NCBI RefSeq assembly: GCF_026278345.1 | Contig: NZ_CP111085.1 | Location: 1,934,001 to 1,998,000, forward strand | From: Tellurirhabdus rosea | Lineage (GTDB): Bacteria > Bacteroidota > Bacteroidia > Cytophagales > Spirosomataceae | DNA length: 64,000 nucleotides | Direction of reading: 5' to 3' | Shown: positions 40,701-49,084 of the stretch, in pieces | How the letters are laid out: every line of letters starts with the position of its first letter | Position numbering within the stretch: the first letter of the stretch is position 1 | The notes under the pieces: model-generated | Database searches by the model: none | Told to the model about the DNA's origin: nothing | The model's input: the letters and a program-made list of their open reading frames with translations, nothing else | Translations under genes and position numbers: made by a program

Positions 40701-43133
40701 TTATTCCGTCCGCAGCGATTTCACGGGATTCATCAAGGCCGCTTTTATGCTTTGAAAGCTCACGGTCAGCAGGGCGATGGCGACAGCCAGTAATCCGGCG
40801 ACGACGAAGACCCACCATTCGATGTTGATTTTGTAGGCAAAATCCTGCAGCCACCAGTTCATGGCGTACCAGGCCACCGGCGAGGCGATGACGATGGCGA
40901 CCAGCACCAGTTTCAGGAAGTCGCGCGAGAGCAGGGCGACCACGCCGGTGACCGACGCGCCCAGCACTTTGCGCACGCCGATCTCTTTCCGCCGCTGTTC
41001 GGCGGTGAAGGTTGCCAGTCCGAACAGGCCCAGACAGGCGACCAGAATCGTCAGTCCGGCGAAAACGCCCAGAATCGTTCCGGTCTGCTGCTCGGCCACG
41101 TAGGTAGCCTGGAAGCTTTCGTCCAGAAAGGCGTATTCCAGCGGCGCGTCGATTCCGAAAGCGGCCCATTGCTTCTGCAGATCAGCCAGTAAACCCGCCA
41201 TCTCCGGGGTTTTGACCTTCACAATGACGGAGCCGGAATTGCCGCCCAGCGTCATCACCAGCGGCGCAATGCGCTCGTGCAGCGATTTGAAATGAAAATC
41301 CTCGACGATGCCGATCACGCGGTAGGTTGCCGTGCGGCCTTCGTTATCCGACCGGCTCAGCGTGTGGCCGAGCGCCCTGGAACCCCAGCCGAACGCCCGG
41401 GCCGCCGATTCGTTGATGATGACCGCGCTCGAATCGGTGGGAAACGCGGCCGAAAAATTCCGCCCGAGCTTCATCCGCATGCCCAGCGTGGGAATGTAGT
41501 ACGGGTCCACTTCGTAACGCAGCGTCTTGACCAGCTGCGAGGCGTTGTTGTCGGCATACGCCATGAAATTATTGCCGTTGGACGGTCCGGCGGGCAGATA
41601 ACCCGACACGGTGGCGTTCGTCACGCGGGAATCTTCCAGCAGCCGCTCGCGGAACCCGGTTTCCCGCTGGCCCAGCCGCCACGTTTCGCGCACCACCAGC
41701 ACCTGCTCCTTGTCGTAGCCCAGTTTTTTGTTCTGGATGTATTGCAGCTGCCGGTACACCACGACCGTGCCGACAATGAGCGTGAACGAGATGAAAAACT
41801 GGAACACCACCAGTCCGCTGCGCAGGCTGAAGCCTTTTCGCCCCGCCCGGCCCGCCAGCGGCCCCGGTCCTTTGAGCACCGATACGGGTTTGAAGGACGA
41901 CAGGAAAAAGGCCGGATAACTGCCCGCCAGCACGCTCACCAGCACCGTAAACAGAAGCAGGCCCGGCAGCAGCCAGGGGTTCTGCATCACATTCACTGTC
42001 AGTTCTTTTCCGGCCAGCTGGTTGAAATACGGCAGCATCAGCCAGACCAGCCCCAGAGACAGCACCAGCGCCAGCCCGCTCAGGAGCAGGGATTCGAGCA
42101 GAAACTGGGTAACCAGACTTTGTTTGAGCGAGCCCATCACTTTCCGGATGCCCACTTCCCGGCCGCGTTTGGACGCGCCCGCCGTGGACAGGTTCATGAA
42201 ATTGATGCAGGCAATCAGCAGCATAAAGACCGCGATGGCACCGAACAGGTAGAGGTAACGGATGTCGCCGCCCGGTTCAAAATCATACAGGACATCGGAG
42301 TGCAGGTGAATGGCCGTCAGCGGTTGCAGGAAGAGGCCGAGGTCATTGCCTTTCTGGCGAAACTCGGCGAGGCTCATGCCCATCGCCTGCTTCAGCTGCG
42401 GACTGATGTATTTCCCGGCCACCTGCGGCAGTTTGACCTCCAGCTGTCGGTAATCGTAGCCTTCGGGCAGTAGCAGATAGGTGTAGTACCCGGACGTCAT
42501 CCACGAGCCGGACTGCGCATCCCGTTCACCGGCCATCGACAGCAGGAGGTCGAAATGAAAGTGCGACTGGGCGGGCAGGTTCTCCATGACGCCCGTCACC
42601 GTAAACGGCGCCTTCCAGTCGCGGAGGGTCAGCACTTTGCCCAGCGGGTCTTCTTTTCCAAAATATTTTTCTGCCGTTTTCCGCGAAATCACCACCGTGT
42701 TGGGCTGACTCAGGGCGGTCCGGGCATTGCCCGCCAGCAGGGGCAGCGTAAACACGTCGAACACGTTGGAATCCGCAAAAGCGACGCCCGTCTCCTTGAA
42801 CGATTTGTCCTTATACGTCACGATAGGCAGGCCCGCCTCCCGAAGCCGCGTGGCTCCCAGCACTTCCGGATAATCGGCTTTGAGCGTCTGCGCGACGGGC
42901 GGCATGACGCTCGCCTCCCGGATTTTGCCTCCGTTCATGGACGCTTTGAAAACCACCCGCACGATGCGGTCGGCCTTCTGGTGAAAGCGGTCGTAGCTCA
43001 GCTCCTGCTGCACAAACAGCAGAATGAGCAGGCAGGTCGCCATGCCCAGGGACAGTCCGGCGATGTTGATCGCCGAGAATGCCTTGTTGCGAACCAGATT
43101 CCGCCAGGCGATTTTGAGGTAGTTCGTTAGCAT
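40701..43133 (-). CDS. Array permease P9 (double MacB/FtsX permease)
   Basis: 810 residues. N-terminus LTNYLKIAWRNLVRNKAFSA; post-helix motif QELSYDRFHQKADRIVRVVF. The coupling motifs are RGREVGIRKVMGS and EQRRKEIGVRKVLGAS. The C-terminus is NPVKSLRTE. Both gene borders carry complete palindrome elements (before it at 43146, after it at 40572), so the gene plus one element forms a clean repeat unit. The 5' end and upstream DNA match P8 nearly perfectly over about 80 nt. Confidence 0.94.
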   Translation of the reverse strand: MLTNYLKIAWRNLVRNKAFSAINIAGLSLGMATCLLILLFVQQELSYDRFHQKADRIVRVVFKASMNGGKIREASVMPPVAQTLKADYPEVLGATRLREAGLPIVTYKDKSFKETGVAFADSNVFDVFTLPLLAGNARTALSQPNTVVISRKTAEKYFGKEDPLGKVLTLRDWKAPFTVTGVMENLPAQSHFHFDLLLSMAGERDAQSGSWMTSGYYTYLLLPEGYDYRQLEVKLPQVAGKYISPQLKQAMGMSLAEFRQKGNDLGLFLQPLTAIHLHSDVLYDFEPGGDIRYLYLFGAIAVFMLLIACINFMNLSTAGASKRGREVGIRKVMGSLKQSLVTQFLLESLLLSGLALVLSLGLVWLMLPYFNQLAGKELTVNVMQNPWLLPGLLLFTVLVSVLAGSYPAFFLSSFKPVSVLKGPGPLAGRAGRKGFSLRSGLVVFQFFISFTLIVGTVVVYRQLQYIQNKKLGYDKEQVLVVRETWRLGQRETGFRERLLEDSRVTNATVSGYLPAGPSNGNNFMAYADNNASQLVKTLRYEVDPYYIPTLGMRMKLGRNFSAAFPTDSSAVIINESAARAFGWGSRALGHTLSRSDNEGRTATYRVIGIVEDFHFKSLHERIAPLVMTLGGNSGSVIVKVKTPEMAGLLADLQKQWAAFGIDAPLEYAFLDESFQATYVAEQQTGTILGVFAGLTILVACLGLFGLATFTAEQRRKEIGVRKVLGASVTGVVALLSRDFLKLVLVAIVIASPVAWYAMNWWLQDFAYKINIEWWVFVVAGLLAVAIALLTVSFQSIKAALMNPVKSLRTE

Positions 43134-43145
43134 CGTTGTTTGTGT

Positions 43146-43271
43146 CTTGAACCGCGCGGCGGACCGTCTGGATTACGCAGATTCAGGGATTTACCCGGAT
43201 GCTCTGCTGATCTCTTTTCATCATAGTCAATCCATAAATCCGTGTAATCCCGACGGTCCGCCGCGCGGTTC
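43146..43271. repeat. GGATTACGCAGAT palindrome between P10 and P9
   Basis: Outer copies of GAACCGCGCGGCGGACCGTC lie at 43149-43168 and 43252-43271. The inner arms CTGGATTACGCAGATTCAGG and AATCCATAAATCCGTGTAAT are diverged. It differs from the 40572 element mainly in its loop half, and starts 3 nt after the P10 stop codon. Confidence 0.82.
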
Positions 43272-43274
43272 TGA

Positions 43275-45671
43275 TTATTCCGTCCGCAGCGATTTCACGG
43301 GATTCATCAAGGCCGCTTTCACGCTCTGGAAGCTCACCGTCAGGAAAGCCACGGCCAGCACGCCTGCCAGCCCGAAGGTCCACCAGGGCATGTCCACGCG
43401 GTAGGCGAAATCCTGGAGCCACGTTTTCATTGCCCACCACGCCAGCGGCGAGGCAATGAGCAGCCCGACCAGCACCAGCAGCAGGAAGTCCTTTGCCAAT
43501 AGTCCCACCAGACTCGCCACCGAGGCACCCATGACCTTTCGGATGCCGATTTCCCGGGTACGGCGGGCGGTCGTGTAGGCCGACAGACCAAAGAGACCAA
43601 GACAGGCCAAAAGAATCGACAGACTGGCAAAAACCGTGAAAATCCGGCCCGTACGGGCTTCGGCGTGGTAGAGCCGGTTGAATTGTTCGTCCAGAAACTG
43701 GTATTCGAAAGGCAGGTTGGGCGCGAGTGTCCGCCACGTGGCTTCAATGGATTGGAGCGTAGCCGCGACATCGCCGCCTGCCAGCCGAACCAGAACCGTC
43801 CGGTTGAAATCGACCTCCGGAAGCAGCACGAGCGGTTTGATGGTCTGCCGCAGGGAAGCAAAATGAAAGTCTTCGACCACCGCCACCACTTCGCCGGGGC
43901 GCTGCTTGCCCATGTCCATCTTCTGCCCGATGGCCTCCTGCGGACTCCGCCAGCCCATTTCTTTCACCGCCGATTCGTTCAGGATGAAATGCAGGTACCG
44001 GAGCGTATCCTTCGTGGCGAGTTGCAGGTCGTTTTCGTTCAGGTCGCGGCCGGCGATGATTTTCAGGCCGGTCGTTTTGACAAAATCCTCATCAATGGGC
44101 AGTCCGGCGACCATTTTATACTGTTCGTCGGGCTGGTCGGCGCGGTGCATCGAGAAACCACCCTGCACAAAAGCGGGCGTTTCGTTGGCCAGCGATACGG
44201 CCTGAATCCCGGCGTCGCGGCGCAGTTCGTTTTTCACCGCCTTCATCTTCCGGGCGAGCGCGCCGTCGGCTTCCAGCACCAGAATCTGGTCTTTGTCGTA
44301 GCCCAGTTTCTTGCTCTGGATGTACGACAATTGCGTCTGCACCACCAGCGTGCTGATGAGCAGAAAGGCCGTAATGGAAAACTGGACCACAATCAGCGTC
44401 CGGCGGAAATAACCCGCTCCGCTTGTCCCCACATGGCCTTTCAGCACCCGGACGGGCTGGAAGCGCGTCAGGACCAGCGCCGGATAGCTGCCCGCCGTCA
44501 GGGCGACAAAGAGGCCGAGTCCCAGCAGCACCAGCATATTCTGCGGTTTCAACCAGGCGGCAAAGCTGAAAGTGCGGTCCGACAATTCGTTGAAAAGCGG
44601 CAGAAGAACGTAGCCCAGCCCGAGGCCGATGAGGAGCGCGGTGGCCGTCACCAGCAGCGATTCGCCGATAAACTGGCCGAACAACTGAACCGGCAACGCG
44701 CCCATCACCTTCCGGACACCCACCTCCTGCGCCCGCTCGACCGCCCGGGCCGTCGCCAGATTGACGTAATTGACGCAGGCAATCAGCAGAATCAGGACAG
44801 CAATCGAACCGAAGATGTAGATGTACGTCAGGTCGCCGTTGGGTTCAAAAATGCCTTCTACATCCGAATGCAGGTGCACGCGCCGCAGCGGTTCGAGGTT
44901 GAACGTCAGGTAATTCTTCCCCGTCATTTCCGTCTCGGCGGACTGGTTGCGCATGTGGGCCGGAATCTTCGCCTGTAACCCCGGCAGCGAAGCGGCATTT
45001 TTCAACAGAAAATAAGTGGCATAATTGGCCGACCACCACTGAATCGTACGGGCCGGACCGAAGGAGGAAAACGAGGCCAGCAGATCGTACTTGATCTGCG
45101 AGTTCGACGGGGCATCTTCCACGACGCCCGTCACGGTATAATTCTCAACGCCGCCTCCGGTATTGACGTTCAGCACCTTGCCAACCGGCGATTCCGCCCC
45201 GAAGTATTTTCTGGCCGTAGATTCCGACAGCACGATCTGATTGACGCCCGTCAGCGCCTGCGCCGGATTGCCTTTCAGCAGCCGGAACGAGAAAATCGAG
45301 AAGAAGGTCGAATCGGCATACACGAAGCGGTTTTCGGTAAACTGCCGGTCGCCGTAACGGACCACATGGCTGCCGCGAAACAGCCGCACGCCGGTTTCGA
45401 TTTCCGGGAAATTCCGCACAAAATCCGGCAGCAGTTTAGTCCCCGTTTGAGCTACTTTGCCCACCTGTCCGTCCATGCTGTATTCCATTGTCGCTCGGAC
45501 GATGCGGTCGCCTTTCGCGTGGAAATTGTCGTAGCTGAGTTCGTGCGACAGGTACAGAAACAGCAGCAGGCAGGACGCAATCCCCACGGCCAGCCCCACA
45601 ATGTTGATCGAGGAGTAAGCTTTCTGCCGCCAGAGGCTGCGGAAGGCGATTTTGAGGTAGTTCGTTAGCAT
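43275..45671 (-). CDS. Array permease P10 (double MacB/FtsX permease)
   Basis: 798 residues from ATG at 45671 (MLTNYLKIAFRSLWRQKAYS); frame sequence up to 45725 is encoded by a purine-rich repeat and is excluded. The post-helix motif is HELSYDNFHAKGDRIVRATM. The coupling motifs are RAQEVGVRKVMGA and ARRTREIGIRKVMGAS. The last helices read WWTFGLAGVLAVAFLTVSF, two residues shorter than in the paralogues. The C-terminus is NPVKSLRTE. An 87-nt purine/pyrimidine palindrome separates it from P11. Confidence 0.94.
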   Translation of the reverse strand: MLTNYLKIAFRSLWRQKAYSSINIVGLAVGIASCLLLFLYLSHELSYDNFHAKGDRIVRATMEYSMDGQVGKVAQTGTKLLPDFVRNFPEIETGVRLFRGSHVVRYGDRQFTENRFVYADSTFFSIFSFRLLKGNPAQALTGVNQIVLSESTARKYFGAESPVGKVLNVNTGGGVENYTVTGVVEDAPSNSQIKYDLLASFSSFGPARTIQWWSANYATYFLLKNAASLPGLQAKIPAHMRNQSAETEMTGKNYLTFNLEPLRRVHLHSDVEGIFEPNGDLTYIYIFGSIAVLILLIACVNYVNLATARAVERAQEVGVRKVMGALPVQLFGQFIGESLLVTATALLIGLGLGYVLLPLFNELSDRTFSFAAWLKPQNMLVLLGLGLFVALTAGSYPALVLTRFQPVRVLKGHVGTSGAGYFRRTLIVVQFSITAFLLISTLVVQTQLSYIQSKKLGYDKDQILVLEADGALARKMKAVKNELRRDAGIQAVSLANETPAFVQGGFSMHRADQPDEQYKMVAGLPIDEDFVKTTGLKIIAGRDLNENDLQLATKDTLRYLHFILNESAVKEMGWRSPQEAIGQKMDMGKQRPGEVVAVVEDFHFASLRQTIKPLVLLPEVDFNRTVLVRLAGGDVAATLQSIEATWRTLAPNLPFEYQFLDEQFNRLYHAEARTGRIFTVFASLSILLACLGLFGLSAYTTARRTREIGIRKVMGASVASLVGLLAKDFLLLVLVGLLIASPLAWWAMKTWLQDFAYRVDMPWWTFGLAGVLAVAFLTVSFQSVKAALMNPVKSLRTE

Positions 45672-45675
45672 CGTT

Positions 45676-45763
45676 ATAAGAAATAAGGAGGAAGGGGAGA
45701 AAAGGGAGGAGGAGGTTGGGAGCATCTTCCCTTTCCTTCTCTCCTCCCCTTCTTCCCTTTACT
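45676..45763. repeat. Purine-rich inverted repeat between P11 and P10
   Basis: The left arm is a purine run of AAGGAGG/AAGGGGA-like words. The right arm is the matching pyrimidine run (CTTCCCTTTCC, CTCCTCCCC, CTTCCC). The 7-nt register is looser than in the other word repeats. The right end overlaps the 3' end of the P11 gene by a few nt. Confidence 0.65.
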
Positions 45764-48170
45764 CCGTTCTTAAACTTTTAACCGGGTTCATCAGAGCCGC
45801 TTTCACGCTCTGGAAGCTCACCGTCAGGAAAGCCACCGTGACTGCCAGCGCTCCTGCCAGTCCGAAAGCCCACCAGGGAACGTCGATTTTGTAGGCAAAT
45901 TCGGCCAGCCAGCGGTCCATCAGGTAGTACGCCAGCGGCGAGGCCAGCACCAGGGCTACCAGAACCAGCTTCAGAAAATCCTTGCAAAGCAGGGCCACGA
46001 TGCTGGCCACCGACGCGCCCAGCACTTTGCGCACGCCGATTTCCTTCGTCCGCTGCTCGATGGTGAAGGTCGCCAGACCCCACAATCCCAGACAGCAGAT
46101 GACCAGCGCCAGCCCGGCAAATACGCGCAGCAGCGTAAACTGCCGGATTTCTTCGTCGTAGAGCTTTTGCAGGGCCTTGTCCAGAAACTCGGCTTCGTAC
46201 AGGGTGTTCGGGTTGTGCCGCTTCCAGACCTCCTCGATGGCCGCCAGCGTCGCCGGGTAATTGCCGGTCCGGAGCTTCAGCCCAACAGACTGGTACAGGC
46301 CCGAATAGTTCATCATGACCATCGGCATCAGTTCCTCATGCAGGGAACTGGTGTGAAAGTCGCGAACGACCCCGACGATTTCCGCCCGGATGTCGTTCAG
46401 CCCAATTTCAATCGTGCGGCCCAGCGCCTGTTCGGGGCGGGTGCAGCCCAGCGCGCGGGTCGTTTTTTCGCTGACCACGTAGACGTACCGCCGCTGTTCC
46501 CGCGGCAGACGGCCCGAAATAGCGAGGGTATCGGCATCGGTGAAGAAGCGCCCGGCCACCAGTTTAAGCCCGTACGTGCTGAGGTAATGAGCGTCGGCCA
46601 GTTTCACGTTTACGGTCACCCGCCGGTCGCGGTTCGCCGGGTCCGCGATCATGCCCGTCGTAAAATTGTTTGCGGCCGTCGGAGCGCCGAGCGCAAAGGA
46701 AACGTCCTCCACGCCCGCAATCCGGCCCAGCGCCTGCCGCAGCACGTCCGCTTTCTGTCCGGCCGACGGCGTGTTGATGGTCAGAATGGCGTCGCGGCGG
46801 AAACCGAGGTCTTTTTCCCGGAACAGCTTCATCTGCTGATAAATGACCATCACGCCCACGGCCAGCACCAGCGATACGCCAAACTGAAAGACGACCAGCG
46901 ATTGCCGGAGCATGCCCTGTCCCTGCGGACCGCGGGCCGCTTTCAGCGCCATGATGGGCCGGAGCCGCGCCATGAACAGGGCCGGATACAGTCCCGCCGC
47001 CAGCGTGGTCAGCACGCTCAGCAGGGTCAGAAAAGCCAGGGCTTCGTCCCAGCGGAAAGGGATTTCTTTTTGCAAAAAGCTGTTTACTGCCGGCAGGAGA
47101 CTATACGTAAGCGCCAGCGCCAGCACGGACGAAAAGGCCGTCAGCCAAAGCGCCTCGCTCAGAAACTGGGCGACCAGCTGGCTGCCCGTGGCCCCGATGC
47201 ACTTGCGGACGCCCACCTCCCGGGCGCGCGTGGTGGCCCGGGCCGTAGACAGGTTGACGAAATTGACGCAGGCGATCAGCAGCACGAAGCCGCCCACCGC
47301 CAGAAAAACCCAGAGGTAGGTCGGGGCCAGCGAAGGCACAAAACCCCCACCGTTGAAGGTCGGGTTGAAGTGAATATCGTTCAGGGGTTGCAGCAGAAAC
47401 TCGCGCGTCGCCGACCTGTCCCGGTTGTCGTAGTACTTGTCGTCTATCCTGCCGAGCCGGGCCGTGTATGCTTCCGGGGACGCGCCTTTCGGCAGCAGCA
47501 CATAGACGCTGCCCGCCGAGCGCATTCCCCACTGGTCGAGCGGGAAGCCGAAATACTTCTTCAGGGTTTTGTACGACACGATCACCGGGGCGCTCAGGTG
47601 CGACTGAGCGGGCATGTCGGGCATGATGCCGCCGACTTGCACCACCGTTTCGCTGCCGATGCGCAGCGTTTTGCCCAGGGGCGACTGGCTGCCGAAGTAT
47701 TTCCGGGCCGCCGATTCGGAAAGAATGGCCTGGTTGGGCCGACTCAGAATAGCCCGGGCGTCGCCTTCTTTCATGCCGAAACTGAACAGGTCGAACAGCT
47801 GCGGCTCGGCGAACAGAACCCGCTTTTCCGGGAAGATTTTCTCCGGAGAAACGACCACCGACGAATTTTCCTCCGCGTGGATCGAGGCCACGGTCGGCCA
47901 TTCCGGAAAGTCGTTGCGCAGGGCCGCCCCTAGCGGGTAGGGCGTGACGGCCGATTTTTCGACTTCGCTGCCCGTCGTCTGGATGAGGTTCACGCGGTAA
48001 ATCCGCTCCCCCTGCGCGTGGAAGCGGTCGAAGCCCCATTCGTACCGAACCACCATCAGGATGAGCAGACAGGTCGTCAGCCCAACCGTCAGTCCGAGCA
48101 GGTGGATCGCCGTCGTAGCGGGGGCCTTCCACAGGTTACGGAAAGCAATTTTCAGGTAGTTCGTCAGCAT
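45759..48170 (-). CDS. Array permease P11 (double MacB/FtsX permease), nearest to the ATPase gene
   Basis: 803 residues. N-terminus LTNYLKIAFRNLWKAPATTA; post-helix motif RYEWGFDRFHAQGERIYRVN. The coupling motifs are RAREVGVRKCIGA, with a Cys unique to this member, and EQRTKEIGVRKVLGAS. It differs from its paralogues in GLWGLATFTIEQ, LLCKDFLKLV and LAYYLMDRWLAEFAYKIDV, so it looks like the most divergent full-length member. It is the first permease transcribed after the adaptor, ATPase and 58-residue peptide genes, and is the best candidate for the original partner of that ATPase. Confidence 0.94.
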   Translation of the reverse strand: MLTNYLKIAFRNLWKAPATTAIHLLGLTVGLTTCLLILMVVRYEWGFDRFHAQGERIYRVNLIQTTGSEVEKSAVTPYPLGAALRNDFPEWPTVASIHAEENSSVVVSPEKIFPEKRVLFAEPQLFDLFSFGMKEGDARAILSRPNQAILSESAARKYFGSQSPLGKTLRIGSETVVQVGGIMPDMPAQSHLSAPVIVSYKTLKKYFGFPLDQWGMRSAGSVYVLLPKGASPEAYTARLGRIDDKYYDNRDRSATREFLLQPLNDIHFNPTFNGGGFVPSLAPTYLWVFLAVGGFVLLIACVNFVNLSTARATTRAREVGVRKCIGATGSQLVAQFLSEALWLTAFSSVLALALTYSLLPAVNSFLQKEIPFRWDEALAFLTLLSVLTTLAAGLYPALFMARLRPIMALKAARGPQGQGMLRQSLVVFQFGVSLVLAVGVMVIYQQMKLFREKDLGFRRDAILTINTPSAGQKADVLRQALGRIAGVEDVSFALGAPTAANNFTTGMIADPANRDRRVTVNVKLADAHYLSTYGLKLVAGRFFTDADTLAISGRLPREQRRYVYVVSEKTTRALGCTRPEQALGRTIEIGLNDIRAEIVGVVRDFHTSSLHEELMPMVMMNYSGLYQSVGLKLRTGNYPATLAAIEEVWKRHNPNTLYEAEFLDKALQKLYDEEIRQFTLLRVFAGLALVICCLGLWGLATFTIEQRTKEIGVRKVLGASVASIVALLCKDFLKLVLVALVLASPLAYYLMDRWLAEFAYKIDVPWWAFGLAGALAVTVAFLTVSFQSVKAALMNPVKSLRTE

Positions 48171-48197
48171 TTGTTGTTTGGGTAAAGGAGGAGGTGC

Positions 48198-48374
48198 CTA
48201 GCTGCCCAGTATGCGTTTTGCCACCACAAGGACGGGTGCCTCCCGCTGGCAAAGCAGCGGTTTCTTGGCCAGACGGCTGACCTTGCGGTGCGCCGAAAAC
48301 AGGTTGTGCGGGTGCCCGATGGCCGAAGCCGAAAGGCTGACGCACAACAGGAGGAGAATGAGCAGCGGCTTCAT
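48198..48374 (-). CDS. 58-residue secreted peptide gene between ATPase and P11
   Basis: A short open frame whose ATG lies 3 nt after the ATPase stop codon and whose stop is 27 nt before the P11 start. The product begins with a clear signal peptide, MKPLLILLLLCVSLSASA, leaving a mature basic peptide of 40 residues that starts IGHPHNLFSAHRKVSRLAKK and contains one Cys. Spacing, strand and the signal peptide support a real gene translated by coupling to the ATPase. No homologue was recognised. It could be a cargo peptide, a small subunit or a signal for the system; its position in the core operon is the only clue. Confidence 0.6.
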   Translation of the reverse strand: MKPLLILLLLCVSLSASAIGHPHNLFSAHRKVSRLAKKPLLCQREAPVLVVAKRILGS

Positions 48375-48377
48375 GCG

Positions 48378-49055
48378 TTATACGTGGAAGTTTTCGGTCA
48401 CCACTTTTCCGTCGAACAGGTTCACAATCCGGTGGGCAAAACCGGCGTCGTAGGGCGAGTGCGTCACCATGATGATCGTGGTGCCTTCTTCGTTGAGCTG
48501 CGTCAGGAGCTTCATCACCTCTTCGCCGTTGGCCGAATCGAGGTTCCCCGTCGGTTCGTCAGCCAGGATCAGTTTGGGCTTGGCGACCACGGCGCGGGCG
48601 ATGGCCGTCCGCTGCTGCTGACCGCCGGAGAGCTGCTGCGGGAAGTGGTTGCGCCGGTGCATGATGTTCATCCGTTCGAGGGTCTGCTCCACGCGCTGCT
48701 TGCGCTCGTCGGCGGGGACTTTCAGGTACAGCAGCGGCAGTTCGACGTTTTCAAATACCGTCAGTTCGTCGATCAGGTTGAAGCTCTGGAACACAAACCC
48801 GATGGAGCCTTTGCGGAGCTGCGCCCGCTGCCGTTCGGTCATGCCGGCCACTTCGGTACCGTAAAAATGGTACTGCCCTTCCGAGGGGTTGTCGAGCAGG
48901 CCGATGATGTTGAGCAGCGTCGATTTACCGCAGCCGGACGGGCCCATGATGGCGACAAACTCGCCGTCCCGGACTTCCATGTTGATGCCATTCAGGGCGG
49001 TGGTTTCGACTTCCTCGGTCGAGAAGATCTTCTGTAGATTGACGGTACGTATCAT
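48378..49055 (-). CDS. ABC transporter ATPase of the permease array (MacB/LolD type)
   Basis: 225 residues, the only ATPase in the array. Walker A GPSGCGKST is at 38-46, the Q-loop Gln at 90, signature LSGGQQQR at 142-149, Walker B LILADEP at 162-168 and the switch His at 199. All motifs are canonical. The sequence GFVFQSFNLIDELTVFENVE around the Q-loop, where the coupling helices dock, closely matches the ATPase at 722. It is preceded by the adaptor gene with 29 nt between and followed by the 58-residue peptide gene after 3 nt. With eleven ATPase-less permeases downstream it probably serves more than one of them. Confidence 0.95.
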   Translation of the reverse strand: MIRTVNLQKIFSTEEVETTALNGINMEVRDGEFVAIMGPSGCGKSTLLNIIGLLDNPSEGQYHFYGTEVAGMTERQRAQLRKGSIGFVFQSFNLIDELTVFENVELPLLYLKVPADERKQRVEQTLERMNIMHRRNHFPQQLSGGQQQRTAIARAVVAKPKLILADEPTGNLDSANGEEVMKLLTQLNEEGTTIIMVTHSPYDAGFAHRIVNLFDGKVVTENFHV

Positions 49056-49084
49056 GGACCAGTGATTTATGCTGATTTTATTAT

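Noticed and set aside
48136-48345. 69-residue minus-strand frame overlapping the P11 start
   Set aside because: It is in a different frame from the 58-residue secreted peptide gene and from P11, and has no signal peptide or motif. The 58-residue frame fits the operon better.
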